Below are positions 1-9,566 of a stretch of DNA of 64,000 nt, piece after piece; position 1 is the stretch's first letter, and each line of letters opens with the position of its first letter. A program made the translations under genes and the position numbers. The notes under the pieces are model-generated. The model worked only from the letters and a program-made list of their open reading frames with translations, was not told where the DNA came from and searched no databases. The stretch is taken from contig NZ_CP060418.1 in assembly GCF_014298075.1 (NCBI RefSeq), positions 3,596,001 to 3,660,000 of the forward strand. Reading direction: 5' to 3'. The stretch is from Enterobacter sp. JUb54. Lineage in GTDB: Bacteria > Pseudomonadota > Gammaproteobacteria > Enterobacterales > Enterobacteriaceae.

Positions 1-382
1 GCCTGCTCTATGGCATTTATCAATAAATAGCGTTAGTCATAAATTTGCTGAATTTACGAACTCTCCTTTTTTACCCTAACAGCGTTTAAATTTGGGATCA
101 ACTTCACGAAAAATTACAGACCGTATAGTTTAGTCGAGAAAAATTAATAGGTTCCATGAACATAACCGCAGAATGGTTTATTTCTGGATAAGCAGGGTGA
201 TAGCCAGCGCGCCATATTTCTGGCATAACCGCTGGTTAATTCGGCCATTTCCCTGGTGCTATTATCATAAAAAAAGGCCCGACAAAAGTACGTGAATAGG
301 CTATAATCACCCCCACTTTCGGCTATCAGCCGCTGTTTAAAGGGCCAACGCCCTATTTTCATCAGCCATCACGAGGAACGCC
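1..382. other. AT-rich intergenic region upstream of yjdM
   Basis: No convincing gene is seen. The stretch is markedly AT-rich and should carry the yjdM promoter. A 72-codon open frame on the minus strand (144-362) has no recognisable domain and no family match that I know, so I do not call it. A purine-rich ribosome binding site (GAGGAA) sits just before the yjdM ATG. Confidence 0.5.
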
Positions 383-718
383 ATGCAACTGCCACACTGC
401 CCACAATGCCAATCTGAATACACCTACGAAGATAACGGCATGTTTATCTGCCCGGAATGCGCCCATGAATGGAACAATGCCGAGCCATCTGAAGATAATG
501 ACGCACTGGTGGTAAAAGATGCGAACGGCAATTTACTCGCCGATGGCGATAGCATCACCGTGATTAAAGATCTGAAGGTCAAAGGCAGCTCTTCGATGCT
601 GAAAATTGGCACCAAAGTGAAGAATATCCGTCTGGTCGAAGGCGATCATAACATCGACTGCAAAATTGATGGTTTTGGCCCGATGAAGCTGAAATCAGAA
701 TTCGTGAAAAAGAATTAA
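383..718 (+). CDS. yjdM: YjdM (PhnA family) zinc-ribbon protein
   Basis: The 111-residue protein is full length for the PhnA/YjdM family. It opens with a zinc ribbon (CPQC near residues 7-10 and CPEC near residues 24-27), followed by the conserved PhnA domain ([14 protein letters not shown], then [20 protein letters not shown]). Despite its old name phnA it is not needed for C-P lyase, and its true role is unsettled. The ATG follows GAGGAA at a good distance. It is transcribed toward yjdN but separated by almost 200 bp, so it probably has its own promoter. Confidence 0.95.
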   Translation: MQLPHCPQCQSEYTYEDNGMFICPECAHEWNNAEPSEDNDALVVKDANGNLLADGDSITVIKDLKVKGSSSMLKIGTKVKNIRLVEGDHNIDCKIDGFGPMKLKSEFVKKN

Positions 719-915
719 TCTTATTCCCTACCCCCAGCGGCGTTATTTCCCTGCGGCGGAAAAAGATGACGGATTAAATTAACGAATATCATAGTGCAGT
801 ACCGTCCACTTATTTCCGCTGTAACGCCGTGCCGACACCAGGTTTTTACCGCCTGGCCTGAAGTGCCTGTCTTCCTCTATGCTTAAAGGGTCTTTCGTTA
901 TCTGAGGTCATCATC

Positions 916-1350
916 ATGCCCCTGAGTCCCTACCTCTCCTACAGTGGCAACTGCGCGGAGGCGATAGCGTTTTACCAGGATGCGCTGGGCGCCGAGCTGG
1001 TCCACAAAATTACCTACGGCGAAATGCCGCAGAACAGTCAGGATGCCCAGGACGGCTGCCCTTCCGGCCTGCAAATCTCCCCGGATTGCATCGCCCACGC
1101 CAGCCTGCGCGTCGCGGGCAGCGAACTGATGCTCGGCGACAGTCCCGGCGAAGATAGCGGCCGTTATAACGGATTTAACCTGGTGCTCGACACCCAGGAC
1201 CTGGACGAAGGGAAACGCTGGTTTGACAACCTCGCCGACGGCGGGCGGGTCGAACTGGCCTGGCAGGAAACGTTCTGGGCCCATGGATTTGGCCGGGCCA
1301 TCGATCGCTTTGGCGTGCCGTGGATGGTCAACGTCGTCAAACAATCTTAA
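916..1350 (+). CDS. yjdN: YjdN (PhnB-like) VOC superfamily protein
   Basis: A 144-residue single-domain protein of the glyoxalase/VOC fold, PhnB subgroup. The N-terminal PLSPYLSYSGNCAEAIAFYQ and the C-terminal WQETFWAHGFGRAIDRFGVPWMVN are typical of E. coli YjdN. No enzymatic activity is established for the family and it is not required for phosphonate breakdown. It lies between yjdM and the phn operon as in E. coli. In E. coli K-12 the next genes are phnCDE; here the next gene is phnF. Confidence 0.93.
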   Translation: MPLSPYLSYSGNCAEAIAFYQDALGAELVHKITYGEMPQNSQDAQDGCPSGLQISPDCIAHASLRVAGSELMLGDSPGEDSGRYNGFNLVLDTQDLDEGKRWFDNLADGGRVELAWQETFWAHGFGRAIDRFGVPWMVNVVKQS

Positions 1351-1364
1351 CCGCAGTCCACTTC

Positions 1365-1382
1365 GGGCGGGGTCTCCCGCCC
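1365..1382 (+). terminator. GC-rich hairpin after yjdN
   Basis: A perfect 7-bp stem GGGCGGG / CCCGCCC with a GTCT loop lies 14 bp past the yjdN stop. There is no U tract, so it is either a weak terminator or an RNA-stabilising stem. Confidence 0.5.
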
Positions 1383-1415
1383 TGTCACTCTGCCGGCACT
1401 CACTCTTCATCCATC

Positions 1416-1448
1416 GGTCATTATGCGTTAACCGAAATGTAACAAAAA
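1416..1448 (+). promoter_or_regulatory. Candidate Pho box upstream of phnF
   Basis: Three consecutive 11-bp units (GGTCATTATGC, GTTAACCGAAA, TGTAACAAAAA) match the direct-repeat architecture of PhoB sites, with a GTCAT/TTAAC/GTAAC core in each followed by an AT-rich half. It ends 64 bp before the phnF ATG, which suits phosphate-starvation control of the operon. In E. coli the Pho promoter precedes phnC; here it would directly drive phnF onward. This is inference from sequence pattern only. Confidence 0.5.
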
Positions 1449-1512
1449 CGCGTCAGGATCGGGCCACTCTCAGAAGGAAATCCCTTCTTCTGCTCAGTGA
1501 GGCTCGATTGAC

Positions 1513-2238
1513 ATGCACTTATCCAGACATCCGACCAGTTATCCGACCCGGTATCAGGAAATAGCCGCCAAACTTGAGCAGGAGCTGCGTCACCACTATC
1601 GCTGCGGTGACTACCTGCCCGCCGAACAACAGCTGGCGACGCGCTTTGACGTCAACCGCCACACCCTGCGTCGGGCGATCGACCAGCTGGTCGATCGCGG
1701 CTGGGTCCAGCGCCGCCAGGGCGTCGGGGTGCTGGTGCTGATGCGCCCTATCGATTACCCGCTCAACGCCCAGGCCCGCTTTAGCCAGAACCTGCTCGAA
1801 CAGGGCAGCCACCCGACCAGCGAAAAGCTGCTGTCGGTGCTGCGCCCGGCCAGCAGCCACGTCGCCGAGGCCTTTGGCATTCACGAAGGGGATAACGTTA
1901 TCCACCTGCGCACCCTGCGCCGCGTCAACGGCGTCGCGCTGTGCCTGATCGATCACTACTTCGCCGACCTGCGCTTCTGGCCCGCGCTGCAAACCTTTAC
2001 CCAGGGTTCGCTGCACGATTTCCTGCACCAGCAGCTGGATGTCGAACTGACCCGCACGCGAACCAAAATCAGCGCCCGCCGCGCCCAGGCCAAAGAGAGC
2101 AACATTCTCGGGATCCCCAACATGGCGCCGCTGCTGTGCGTAAGAACTCTCAACCACCGGGCCGGCGAGCAGCAGGCCACGGAGTACTCCGTCAGCCTGA
2201 CCCGGGCGGACATGATTGAATTCACCATGGAGCACTGA
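1513..2238 (+). CDS. phnF: PhnF, GntR/HutC-family transcriptional regulator
   Basis: The 241-residue protein has an N-terminal winged-helix GntR domain (about residues 10-80, including LPAEQQLATRFDVNRHTLRRAI) and a C-terminal UTRA effector-binding domain (about 95-235). PhnF represses phosphonate genes in related bacteria. It matches E. coli PhnF along its whole length. Its stop codon abuts the ATG of phnG, so the two are translationally coupled. It is the first gene of the operon here because phnCDE are absent. Confidence 0.97.
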   Translation: MHLSRHPTSYPTRYQEIAAKLEQELRHHYRCGDYLPAEQQLATRFDVNRHTLRRAIDQLVDRGWVQRRQGVGVLVLMRPIDYPLNAQARFSQNLLEQGSHPTSEKLLSVLRPASSHVAEAFGIHEGDNVIHLRTLRRVNGVALCLIDHYFADLRFWPALQTFTQGSLHDFLHQQLDVELTRTRTKISARRAQAKESNILGIPNMAPLLCVRTLNHRAGEQQATEYSVSLTRADMIEFTMEH

Positions 2239-2691
2239 ATGCACTTTGATACCGCCACCCGCCAGCGCTGGATGTCCGTGCTGGCCCACAGTGAACCACA
2301 AGAACTTGAAGCGCGGATGCAGACCCTCAAGCTGGCGCCGTCGTATGAGCTGATTCGCACGCCGGAAACCGGCCTGGTTCAGCTGCAGGCCCGCATGGGC
2401 GGGATCGGCGACCGCTTTTTCGCCGGCGATGCCACCTTAACCCGCGCGGCGGTTCGCCTGGCCGACGGCACCATCGGCTACAGCTGGATCCTGGGGCGCG
2501 ATCGTCCCCACGCCGAGCGCTGCGCAACCGTCGACGCGCTGATGCAATCGCCCCACCATTTTCACACCCTGATGGAAACCCTGATTACCCCGCTGGAAGC
2601 ACAACGAAGCGCGCGCATTGAAGCCCGACGCGCCGAAGTCAACGCCAGCCGGGTCGACTTCTTTACTCTGGTTCGCGGAGATAACGCATGA
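2239..2691 (+). CDS. phnG: PhnG, C-P lyase core subunit
   Basis: The 150-residue protein is the PhnG subunit of the carbon-phosphorus lyase core complex (PhnG2H2I2J2), which with PhnL and PhnM converts an alkylphosphonate plus ATP into ribose triphosphate phosphonate. The characteristic segment [32 protein letters not shown] is present. The ATG directly follows the phnF stop, and the gene overlaps phnH by ATGA. Confidence 0.97.
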   Translation: MHFDTATRQRWMSVLAHSEPQELEARMQTLKLAPSYELIRTPETGLVQLQARMGGIGDRFFAGDATLTRAAVRLADGTIGYSWILGRDRPHAERCATVDALMQSPHHFHTLMETLITPLEAQRSARIEARRAEVNASRVDFFTLVRGDNA

Positions 2692-3272
2692 CCTTACAAA
2701 CCGCTTTTACCCTACCGGTGCAGGATGCCCAACACAGTTTTCGTCGTCTGCTGAAAGCCATGAGCGAGCCAGGCGTGATTGTCGCCCTGCAGCAGCTCCA
2801 GCACGGCTGGCAGCCCCTGAGCATCGCCTCCACCAGCCTGCTGCTGACCCTGGCGGACCACGACACGCCGGTGTGGTTCTCGTCGGCGCTGCATAACGAC
2901 CTGGTCGGCCAGAATTTGCGTTTTCATACCGGCGCTCCGCTGGTGGAGCTGCCGCAGCAGGCGGTGTTTGCCGTCACCGACGATCGCATCAGCAGCGAGC
3001 AGCTTAACGTCCTCTCCGCCGGCACCGTTGCCGCCCCGGAGACCGGCGTCACCCTGATCGTCCAGCTCGCCAGCCTCAGCGGCGGGCGCATGCTGCGCCT
3101 CACCGGCGCCGGTATCGCCGAAGAGCGGATGATCGCCCCGCAGCTGCCGGACTGCATTATTGATGAACTGACCGAACGCCCGCACCCGTTCCCGCTCGGT
3201 ATTGACCTGATCCTGACCTGCGGTGAGCGGCTGCTGGCGATCCCTCGCACCACCCACGTGGAGGTTTGCTAA
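2688..3272 (+). CDS. phnH: PhnH, C-P lyase core subunit
   Basis: The 194-residue PhnH subunit has the usual family length. The N-terminal segment [24 protein letters not shown] is the PhnH hallmark. The fold is related to PLP-dependent transferases but without the cofactor. It forms the centre of the PhnGHIJ assembly. It overlaps phnG by four bases (ATGA) and phnI by one base (TAATG). Confidence 0.97.
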   Translation: MTLQTAFTLPVQDAQHSFRRLLKAMSEPGVIVALQQLQHGWQPLSIASTSLLLTLADHDTPVWFSSALHNDLVGQNLRFHTGAPLVELPQQAVFAVTDDRISSEQLNVLSAGTVAAPETGVTLIVQLASLSGGRMLRLTGAGIAEERMIAPQLPDCIIDELTERPHPFPLGIDLILTCGERLLAIPRTTHVEVC

Positions 3273-4336
3273 TGTATGTTGCCGTCAAAGGCGGGGAAAA
3301 GGCGATCGTCGCCGCTCACGCCTTACAGGAGCATAAACGCCGGGGCGATGGCGGGCTTACGGAACTGAGCGTTGAGCAGATTGCCGAGCAGTTTCACCTG
3401 GCCGTCGACCGCGTGATGACCGAAGGCGGCATCGCCGATCGCGAACTGGCGGCGCTGGCGCTGAAGCAGGCCAGCGGCGACAACGTCGAGGCGATTTTTT
3501 TACTGCGTGCCTGGCGCACCACCGTGCCCCGACTGGCGATCGGTGAACCGATCGACACCGCCAGCATGCGCCTGGAGCGGCGTATTTCGGCGGTTTACAA
3601 AGACATTCCTGGCGGCCAGATGCTCGGCCCCACCTACGATTACACCCACCGCCTGCTGGATTTCACGCTGCTGGCACAGGGTGAAACGCCGCCGCTACGC
3701 ACCGCCGCGTCGCCGCAGGGATCCACGCCGCATGTGTTCAACCTGCTGGTGCAGGAGGGGCTGGCAAAAGCAGAGCAGGATAGCCACACCCCGCCGGACG
3801 ACATCACCCGCAACCCACCGGTCTACCCGGGCTCCCGTTCATCACGCCTGCAGCAGCTGGTACGCGCCGATGAGGGTTATCTGCTGGCGCTGGCCTATTC
3901 CACCCAACGCGGCTATGGCCGCAACCACCCCTTTGCCGGTGAGATCCGCAGCGGCTACGTCAGCGTGGAGATCGTGCCGGAAGAGCTGGGTTTTGCCGTC
4001 AGCATCGGCGAATTGCTGATGACCGAGTGTGAAATGGTCAACGGCTTTGTCGCCCCTGAGCAGGAGCCACCGCACTTTACCCGCGGCTACGGCCTGACCT
4101 TCGGCATGAGCGAACGTAAAGCGATGGCGATGGCGCTGGTAGACCGCGCGCTGCAGGCGCCGGACTACGGCGAGGAGATTGCCGGCCCGGCGCAGGATGA
4201 AGAGTTTGTCCTCGCCCATGCGGATAACGTCGAGGCGGCCGGTTTTGTCTCGCATCTCAAGCTGCCCCACTATGTCGATTTCCAGGCCGAACTGGCGCTG
4301 CTGAAACGCCTGCAACGGGAGAATGAACGTGGCTAA
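3272..4336 (+). CDS. phnI: PhnI, C-P lyase core subunit (purine ribosyl transfer)
   Basis: The 354-residue protein is the C-P lyase subunit that, with PhnG, H and L, displaces adenine from ATP by the phosphonate. The start is the ATG in the TAATG overlap with phnH, giving [12 protein letters not shown] as in E. coli; an upstream TTG in the same frame is rejected. Conserved blocks include MTEGGIADRELAALALKQASGDNVEA and RLERRISAVYKDIPGGQ. The end overlaps phnJ by several bases. Confidence 0.97.
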   Translation: MYVAVKGGEKAIVAAHALQEHKRRGDGGLTELSVEQIAEQFHLAVDRVMTEGGIADRELAALALKQASGDNVEAIFLLRAWRTTVPRLAIGEPIDTASMRLERRISAVYKDIPGGQMLGPTYDYTHRLLDFTLLAQGETPPLRTAASPQGSTPHVFNLLVQEGLAKAEQDSHTPPDDITRNPPVYPGSRSSRLQQLVRADEGYLLALAYSTQRGYGRNHPFAGEIRSGYVSVEIVPEELGFAVSIGELLMTECEMVNGFVAPEQEPPHFTRGYGLTFGMSERKAMAMALVDRALQAPDYGEEIAGPAQDEEFVLAHADNVEAAGFVSHLKLPHYVDFQAELALLKRLQRENERG

Positions 4337-5177
4337 TTCCCTCACTGGCTACAACTTTGCTTATCTTGATGAGCAGACCAAGCGCATGATCCGCCGGGCG
4401 ATCCTCAAAGCGGTGGCGATCCCTGGCTACCAGGTCCCGTTCGGCGGTCGTGAAATGCCGATGCCCTACGGCTGGGGAACCGGCGGGATCCAGCTGACCG
4501 CCAGCGTTATCGGCGAGCATGACGTCCTGAAGGTGATCGATCAGGGCGCCGACGACACCACCAACGCGGTGTCGATTCGCCAGTTCTTTCAGCGCGTCAC
4601 CGGCGTTGCCACCACCGAGGCGACCTGCGATGCCACGCTGATCCAGACCCGCCACCGGATCCCGGAGACGCCGCTAACCGAAGATCAGATCCTGATCTTC
4701 CAGGTGCCGATCCCCGAGCCATTACGCTTTATCGAGCCGCGCGAAACCGAAACCCGCACCATGCATGCGTTAGAAGAATACGGCGTGATGCAGGTGAAGC
4801 TGTATGAAGATATTGCCCGTTTCGGCCACATCGCCACCACCTACGCCTACCCGGTCAAGGTGAACGGCCGCTACGTGATGGACCCGTCGCCCATTCCAAA
4901 ATTCGATAACCCGAAGATGCACATGATGCCCGCGCTGCAGCTGTTTGGTGCCGGGCGCGAAAAGCGCATCTACGCGGTGCCGCCGTATACCCCGGTGGAA
5001 AGTCTCGATTTCGACGACCACCCGTTTACCGTGCAGGAGTGGGATGAGCCCTGCGCCATCTGCGGCTCCCGCCACAGCTATCTTGATGAAGTGGTGCTGG
5101 ATGACAGTGGCAAACGGATGTTTGTCTGCTCCGATACCGACTATTGCCGCCAACAGAGCGAGGCGCTGAACAAATGA
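4323..5177 (+). CDS. phnJ: PhnJ, radical-SAM C-P lyase
   Basis: PhnJ cleaves the C-P bond of ribose cyclic phosphonate intermediates by S-adenosylmethionine radical chemistry. The C-terminal cysteines that in E. coli bind the 4Fe-4S cluster and form the thiyl radical are all present (CAICGS, then CSDTDYC). The ATG at 4323 gives 284 residues; a GTG at 4329 giving MANSLTGYNF, closer to the E. coli start, is equally possible. It overlaps phnI at its start and phnK at its end (AATGA). Confidence 0.97.
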   Translation: MNVANSLTGYNFAYLDEQTKRMIRRAILKAVAIPGYQVPFGGREMPMPYGWGTGGIQLTASVIGEHDVLKVIDQGADDTTNAVSIRQFFQRVTGVATTEATCDATLIQTRHRIPETPLTEDQILIFQVPIPEPLRFIEPRETETRTMHALEEYGVMQVKLYEDIARFGHIATTYAYPVKVNGRYVMDPSPIPKFDNPKMHMMPALQLFGAGREKRIYAVPPYTPVESLDFDDHPFTVQEWDEPCAICGSRHSYLDEVVLDDSGKRMFVCSDTDYCRQQSEALNK

Positions 5178-5932
5178 GCCATCCGTTACTCGCGGTCAAT
5201 CAACTGACCCATCTCTATGCGCCGGGCAAGGGCTTCAGCGACGTCTCTTTCGAGCTATGGCCCGGCGAAGTGCTGGGCATCGTCGGCGAATCCGGCTCAG
5301 GGAAAACTACCCTGCTGAAAGCTATCTCCGCACGACTGGCGCCGCAGCAGGGCGAAGTGCGCTACGACAACCGCTCGCTGTATGGCATGAGCGAAGCGGA
5401 ACGTCGGCATCTGCTGCGCACCGAGTGGGGCGTGGTGCATCAACATCCGATGGATGGCCTGCGCCGTCAGGTGTCGGCAGGAGGCAACATCGGCGAGCGT
5501 CTGATGGCGACCGGCGCGCGCCACTACGGCAGTATTCGCGCGACCGCCGAACAGTGGCTGAATGATGTGGAAATTCCGCCGTCGCGCATCGATGACCTGC
5601 CCACCACGTTTTCCGGCGGGATGCAGCAGCGCCTGCAAATTGCCCGCAACCTCGTCTCCCAACCAAAGCTGGTGTTTATGGATGAGCCAACCGGCGGTCT
5701 GGACGTGTCGGTACAGGCACGTCTGCTCGACCTGCTGCGCGGTCTGGTGGTGGAGCTGAACCTGGCGGTGGTGATTGTCACCCACGATCTGGGCGTCGCG
5801 CGCCTGCTGGCCAACCGACTGCTGGTCATGAAGCAGGGTCAGGTGGTGGAAAGTGGGCTAACCGACCGGGTGCTGGACGACCCGCATCACCCCTATACCC
5901 AACTGCTGGTGTCATCAGTGTTGCAGAACTAA
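5174..5932 (+). CDS. phnK: PhnK, ATP-binding cassette protein of C-P lyase
   Basis: The 252-residue ABC ATPase has Walker [13 protein letters not shown] (about residue 37), signature [14 protein letters not shown] and Walker [13 protein letters not shown]. In E. coli PhnK docks on the PhnGHIJ core rather than working in transport. I chose the ATG inside the phnJ stop overlap, which matches E. coli length; an in-frame ATG 30 bp upstream lies within phnJ and is unlikely. Confidence 0.97.
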   Translation: MSHPLLAVNQLTHLYAPGKGFSDVSFELWPGEVLGIVGESGSGKTTLLKAISARLAPQQGEVRYDNRSLYGMSEAERRHLLRTEWGVVHQHPMDGLRRQVSAGGNIGERLMATGARHYGSIRATAEQWLNDVEIPPSRIDDLPTTFSGGMQQRLQIARNLVSQPKLVFMDEPTGGLDVSVQARLLDLLRGLVVELNLAVVIVTHDLGVARLLANRLLVMKQGQVVESGLTDRVLDDPHHPYTQLLVSSVLQN

Positions 5933-5933
5933 C

Positions 5934-5956
5934 CCCCGGCGTCATGCCGCCGGGAA
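5934..5956 (+). repeat. Small hairpin between phnK and phnL
   Basis: CCCGGC pairs with GCCGGG around a short loop in the only sizeable gap (49 bp) inside the phn operon. It has no U tract. It may stabilise or separate the mRNA halves. I see no other signal. Confidence 0.4.
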
Positions 5957-5981
5957 GGCACAAATGCAAAAGAGGCAAAAA

Positions 5982-6668
5982 ATGAACGCGATCCGCGTCG
6001 AAAATGTACACAAAACCTTTGTTCTGCATCAGCAGCATGGCATTCGTCTGCCGGTCCTTGCCGACGCCTCTTTAACCGTCGACGCCGGAGAATGCGTGGT
6101 GCTGCACGGGCATTCCGGCAGCGGAAAATCCACCCTGCTGCGTTCGCTCTATGCCAATTACCTCCCGGATACCGGCCATATCCACATCCGCCACGGCGAC
6201 GAATGGGTGGATCTGGTCAGCGCCTCACCACGTAAGGTGCTGGAAGTCCGCAAGCGCACCATCGGCTGGGTCAGCCAGTTTCTGCGGGTGATCCCGCGCA
6301 TTTCGGCCCTCGACGTGGTGATGCAGCCGCTGCTCGACCTCGGCGTTGCGCGCGATACCTGCGCCTCCCGGGCCGCCAGCCTGCTGACGCGCCTGAACGT
6401 CCCGGAACATCTGTGGCATCTGGCGCCATCGACCTTTTCCGGCGGTGAACAGCAGCGCGTCAATATCGCCCGTGGTTTCGCGGTGGATTACCCGATTTTG
6501 CTCCTTGATGAACCCACCGCCTCGCTGGACGCCAAAAACAGCGCCGCGGTGGTGGCGTTAATTCACGAAGCCAAAGCGCGCGGCGCGGCTATCGTCGGCA
6601 TTTTCCATGATGAAACGGTGCGCAACCAGGTCGCTGACCGGCTGCATCCGATGGGAATCACAGCATGA
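5982..6668 (+). CDS. phnL: PhnL, ATP-binding cassette protein of C-P lyase
   Basis: The 228-residue ABC protein has Walker [13 protein letters not shown], signature [14 protein letters not shown] and Walker [13 protein letters not shown]. PhnL is needed together with PhnGHI for the nucleophilic attack of phosphonate on ATP. The start is the ATG preceded by AGAGG; an ATG 18 bp upstream (5964) is in frame but makes the protein longer than the family norm. It overlaps phnM by ATGA. Confidence 0.96.
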   Translation: MNAIRVENVHKTFVLHQQHGIRLPVLADASLTVDAGECVVLHGHSGSGKSTLLRSLYANYLPDTGHIHIRHGDEWVDLVSASPRKVLEVRKRTIGWVSQFLRVIPRISALDVVMQPLLDLGVARDTCASRAASLLTRLNVPEHLWHLAPSTFSGGEQQRVNIARGFAVDYPILLLDEPTASLDAKNSAAVVALIHEAKARGAAIVGIFHDETVRNQVADRLHPMGITA

Positions 6669-7801
6669 TTATCAACAATGTAAAACTGGTGCTCGAAGAT
6701 GAGGTGGTGCAGGGTTCTCTGGAGGTTCAGGACGGCACGATTTACGCCTTCGCAGAGAGCCAAAGCCAGCTGCCACAAGCGCTCGACGGCGAAGGCGGCT
6801 GGCTGCTGCCCGGCCTGATTGAACTGCATACCGATAATCTGGATAAATTCTTCACCCCGCGACCGAAGGTCGACTGGCCGGCCCACTCGGCGATGAGCAG
6901 CCACGATGCGCTGATGGTCGCCAGCGGGATCACCACCGTGCTGGACGCGGTGGCCATCGGCGACGTGCGTGACGGCGGCGATCGGCTGGAAAATCTGGAA
7001 AAGATGATCAACGCCATCGAAGAGACGCAGAAGCGCGGGATCAACCGCGCCGAGCACCGTCTGCATCTGCGCTGCGAGCTGCCGCACCACACCACCCTGC
7101 CGTTGTTTGAGAAACTGGTGGGCCGCGAGCCGGTGAGCATGGTCTCGCTGATGGATCACTCGCCGGGACAGCGCCAGTACGCCGACCGCAGCAAGTACCG
7201 TGACTACTATCAGGGCAAATATCATCTGACCAACGAAGAGATGGACCGCTTCGAAGAGGAGCAGATGGCGCTGGCGGCAACCTGGTCACAGCCGAACCGT
7301 CAGACCATTGCCGCGATCTGCCGCGAGCGTAACATCGCCCTCGCGAGCCACGATGATGCCACCCCGGAACATGTGCTGGAATCGCATCAACTTGGCAGCG
7401 TGATCGCCGAATTTCCCACGACTTTAGCCGCCGCTTCCGCATCGCGTCATCACGGCATGAACGTGCTGATGGGCGCCCCCAATATCGTGCGCGGCGGTTC
7501 GCACTCCGGCAACGTCGCCGCCCACGCCCTGGCGGCCGACAACCTGCTCGATATTCTGTCGTCGGACTACTACCCCGCCAGCCTGCTGGATGCGGCATTC
7601 CGCATCGCCGATGACGAGCGCAACAGCTTCACCCTGCCGCAGGCCATCCGGCTGGTCAGCGCCAACCCTGCCAGGGCCCTGGGACTACGCGACCGCGGCG
7701 TGATTGCGGAAGGCAAACGGGCCGACATGGTGCTGGCGCACCGGCGCGGCGATCACGTCCATATTGACCACGTCTGGCGTCAAGGAAAGAGGGTCTTCTG
7801 A
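6665..7801 (+). CDS. phnM: PhnM, ribose triphosphonate diphosphatase
   Basis: The 378-residue amidohydrolase-superfamily enzyme removes pyrophosphate from alkylphosphonate ribose triphosphate. The metal-binding strand [21 protein letters not shown] lies near residue 45, and further conserved His/Asp positions include MDHSPGQRQ and [10 protein letters not shown]. It follows phnL with an ATGA overlap, and its TGA shares bases with the ATG of phnN. Confidence 0.97.
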   Translation: MIINNVKLVLEDEVVQGSLEVQDGTIYAFAESQSQLPQALDGEGGWLLPGLIELHTDNLDKFFTPRPKVDWPAHSAMSSHDALMVASGITTVLDAVAIGDVRDGGDRLENLEKMINAIEETQKRGINRAEHRLHLRCELPHHTTLPLFEKLVGREPVSMVSLMDHSPGQRQYADRSKYRDYYQGKYHLTNEEMDRFEEEQMALAATWSQPNRQTIAAICRERNIALASHDDATPEHVLESHQLGSVIAEFPTTLAAASASRHHGMNVLMGAPNIVRGGSHSGNVAAHALAADNLLDILSSDYYPASLLDAAFRIADDERNSFTLPQAIRLVSANPARALGLRDRGVIAEGKRADMVLAHRRGDHVHIDHVWRQGKRVF

Positions 7802-8370
7802 TGACGGGAAAATTGATCTGGCTGATGGGAGCCTCCGGCTCCGGAAAAGACAGTCTGCTGGCCGCGTTACGCCAGCGCGAACATCCCCAGTTGCTGGTAG
7901 CGCACCGCTATATCACGCGCCCGTTCAACGCCGGCAGTGAAAACCATATCGCCCTCAGCAAGTCAGAGTTTTTTAACCGCGCCGAGCGCCAGCTTTTTGC
8001 CCTCAGCTGGCATGCCAACAACAATTATTACGGGGTGGGTATCGAGATAGATCTGTGGCTGCATGCCGGTTTTGACGTGGTGGCGAACGGCTCCCGCGCC
8101 CATCTGCCGCAGGCGCGGGCGCGCTACGCCGACGCCCTGCTGCCCATTTGTCTGCAGGTCACGCCGGAGGTGCTGCGCCAGCGTCTGGAGCAGCGCGGAC
8201 GGGAGTGCGAGAGCGACATCGCCCAACGGCTGGAGCGCGCGGCGCGCTATACCCCCACCGACTGCCTGACCCTCAACAACAACGGCAGCCTGGGGCAATC
8301 GGTCGAGCAGTTCTTCACGCTGTTGCGTCGCCAGTATGCCCAACAAGAGGATCAGTATGCCTGCCAGTGA
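7801..8370 (+). CDS. phnN: PhnN, ribose 1,5-bisphosphokinase
   Basis: The 189-residue guanylate-kinase-like protein phosphorylates ribose 1,5-bisphosphate to PRPP, linking phosphonate breakdown with nucleotide supply. The P-loop [12 protein letters not shown] is at about residues 10-21, followed by [15 protein letters not shown]. It is coupled to phnM (TGATG). Its last 14 bases overlap the start of the phnO remnant, the same arrangement as the phnN/phnO overlap in E. coli. Confidence 0.97.
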   Translation: MTGKLIWLMGASGSGKDSLLAALRQREHPQLLVAHRYITRPFNAGSENHIALSKSEFFNRAERQLFALSWHANNNYYGVGIEIDLWLHAGFDVVANGSRAHLPQARARYADALLPICLQVTPEVLRQRLEQRGRECESDIAQRLERAARYTPTDCLTLNNNGSLGQSVEQFFTLLRRQYAQQEDQYACQ

Positions 8371-8422
8371 ACTCCGCGAAGGGTATACCCACAGCCACCT
8401 GCGTTTTAAAAAAACGCGGTGA
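8357..8422 (+). pseudogene. phnO: phnO remnant, 21 codons, internal in-frame deletion
   Basis: This short frame begins MPASELR, like the first seven residues of E. coli PhnO (MPACELR), and then runs straight into REGYTHSHLRFKKTR, like the PhnO C terminus (REGYEQSHFRFTKAL). About 120 codons of the aminoalkylphosphonate N-acetyltransferase are missing, with the junction at a shared Leu-Arg pair. The start overlaps phnN as in E. coli, and the stop overlaps the GAGGAGG ribosome binding site of phnP, so phnN-phnP coupling is preserved. No acetyltransferase activity can remain. The comparison rests on my recollection of E. coli PhnO. Confidence 0.8.
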
Positions 8423-8431
8423 GGAGGGGCC

Positions 8432-9190
8432 ATGAGCCTGACTATCCGCTTAACCGGCACCGGCGGCGCGCAGCTGGTCCCGGTCTTCGGCTGCCACTGC
8501 GCGGCCTGCCAGCGCGCACGTGACCATGACGCCCATCGCCGCCGCCCCTGTAGCGCGGTGGTGAAGTTCAATGAGGCCGTCACCCTGCTGGATGCCGGGC
8601 TACCCGACCTGATGGAGCAGTGGCCCGCCGGCCAGTTTCAGCAGTTTTTACTGACCCATTACCATATGGACCATGTACAGGGACTCTTTCCGCTGCGCTG
8701 GGGCGTAGGAGCGACCATTCCGGTGTTTGGCCCACCGGACACCGTGGGCTGCGACGACCTGTTTACCCATCCCGGTCTGCTGGATTTCAGCCATACCGTC
8801 GAGCCGTTTGTGGTGTTTGAATTGCAGGGATTGCGGGTCACGCCGCTGCCGCTGAACCACTCGAAGCTGACGTTCGGTTATCTGCTGGAATCAGCCCACA
8901 GCCGGGTGGCCTGGCTGTCGGATACCGCCGGACTGCCGGACAAGACCCTCAAGTTTCTGCTGAACAACCAGCCGCAGGTGATCGTTATCGACTGCAGCCA
9001 CGAACCACGTCCGCAGACCCCGCGTAACCATTGCGATTTGAATACGGTGCGGGCTCTCAACCTGGTGATTGGCTGCCCGCGGGTCATTCTTACCCATATC
9101 AGCCACCAGTTTGATCTGTGGATGATGGAGAACGCGCTACCGTCGGGGTTCGAAGCGGGTTACGACGGCATGGAGATCGTGCTGGATTAA
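8432..9190 (+). CDS. phnP: PhnP, 5-phospho-ribosyl 1,2-cyclic phosphate phosphodiesterase
   Basis: The 252-residue metallo-beta-lactamase-fold phosphodiesterase opens the cyclic phosphate produced by PhnJ. The signature [12 protein letters not shown] lies near residue 71. A CHCAAC cluster near residues 21-26 fits the zinc-binding insert of PhnP. The strong GAGGAGG site precedes the ATG and overlaps the stop of the phnO scar. It is the last gene of the phn operon and converges with yjdP. Confidence 0.97.
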   Translation: MSLTIRLTGTGGAQLVPVFGCHCAACQRARDHDAHRRRPCSAVVKFNEAVTLLDAGLPDLMEQWPAGQFQQFLLTHYHMDHVQGLFPLRWGVGATIPVFGPPDTVGCDDLFTHPGLLDFSHTVEPFVVFELQGLRVTPLPLNHSKLTFGYLLESAHSRVAWLSDTAGLPDKTLKFLLNNQPQVIVIDCSHEPRPQTPRNHCDLNTVRALNLVIGCPRVILTHISHQFDLWMMENALPSGFEAGYDGMEIVLD

Positions 9191-9215
9191 GCCCGGCCCT
9201 GGCATCAGGAGATCA

Positions 9216-9566
9216 TCAATAGTCGTCTTCCAGCCGGCGTCGATCGCTCTCTAACTGGCGACGATCCTGATCCAACTGCCGCTGACGATCGTCAAGCTGA
9301 CGCCGGCGATCGTCGAGCTGGCGCTGCCGGTCGTCATACTGCCGCTGGCGATCGCTGCTTTGCTGTCGGCTGTCCTGGTAGCGCCCGTCATCATAACGAT
9401 CGTCGCGATCGTCATCGTCGTCCGCGCGGCTGCTGCTGGGGTTGTAAGCATCATTAATCGCCTGCTGAATATTGCCGATGGCGTCGTCGATAATATCGGC
9501 GCGCGCCAGCGGACTGTTCAGCACCAGGGTGCAGAAGATCAAAGCGGTAGCGTAACGTGGTTTCAT
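9216..9566 (-). CDS. yjdP: YjdP, secreted Arg/Asp/Gln-rich repeat protein
   Basis: The 116-residue protein has a signal peptide (about residues 1-23, ending LARADII), a conserved DIIDDAIGNIQQAINDAYNP segment, then a highly charged region built of repeats of the type DDRQRQL/DDRRRQL, likely a long charged helix. It matches E. coli YjdP in architecture. Function is unknown; periplasmic location is inferred. It sits downstream of rpiB on the same strand with a hairpin directly before its ATG. Confidence 0.9.
   Translation of the reverse strand: MKPRYATALIFCTLVLNSPLARADIIDDAIGNIQQAINDAYNPSSSRADDDDDRDDRYDDGRYQDSRQQSSDRQRQYDDRQRQLDDRRRQLDDRQRQLDQDRRQLESDRRRLEDDY

Noticed and set aside
144-362. 72-codon minus-strand frame upstream of yjdM
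   Set aside because: No recognisable domain or signal, and it lies where the yjdM promoter is expected.
898-2301. Long minus-strand frames opposite yjdN and phnF (170 and 260 codons)
   Set aside because: They are mirror frames of well-recognised genes in GC-rich DNA; composition is Arg/Ala/Gly-rich without domains.
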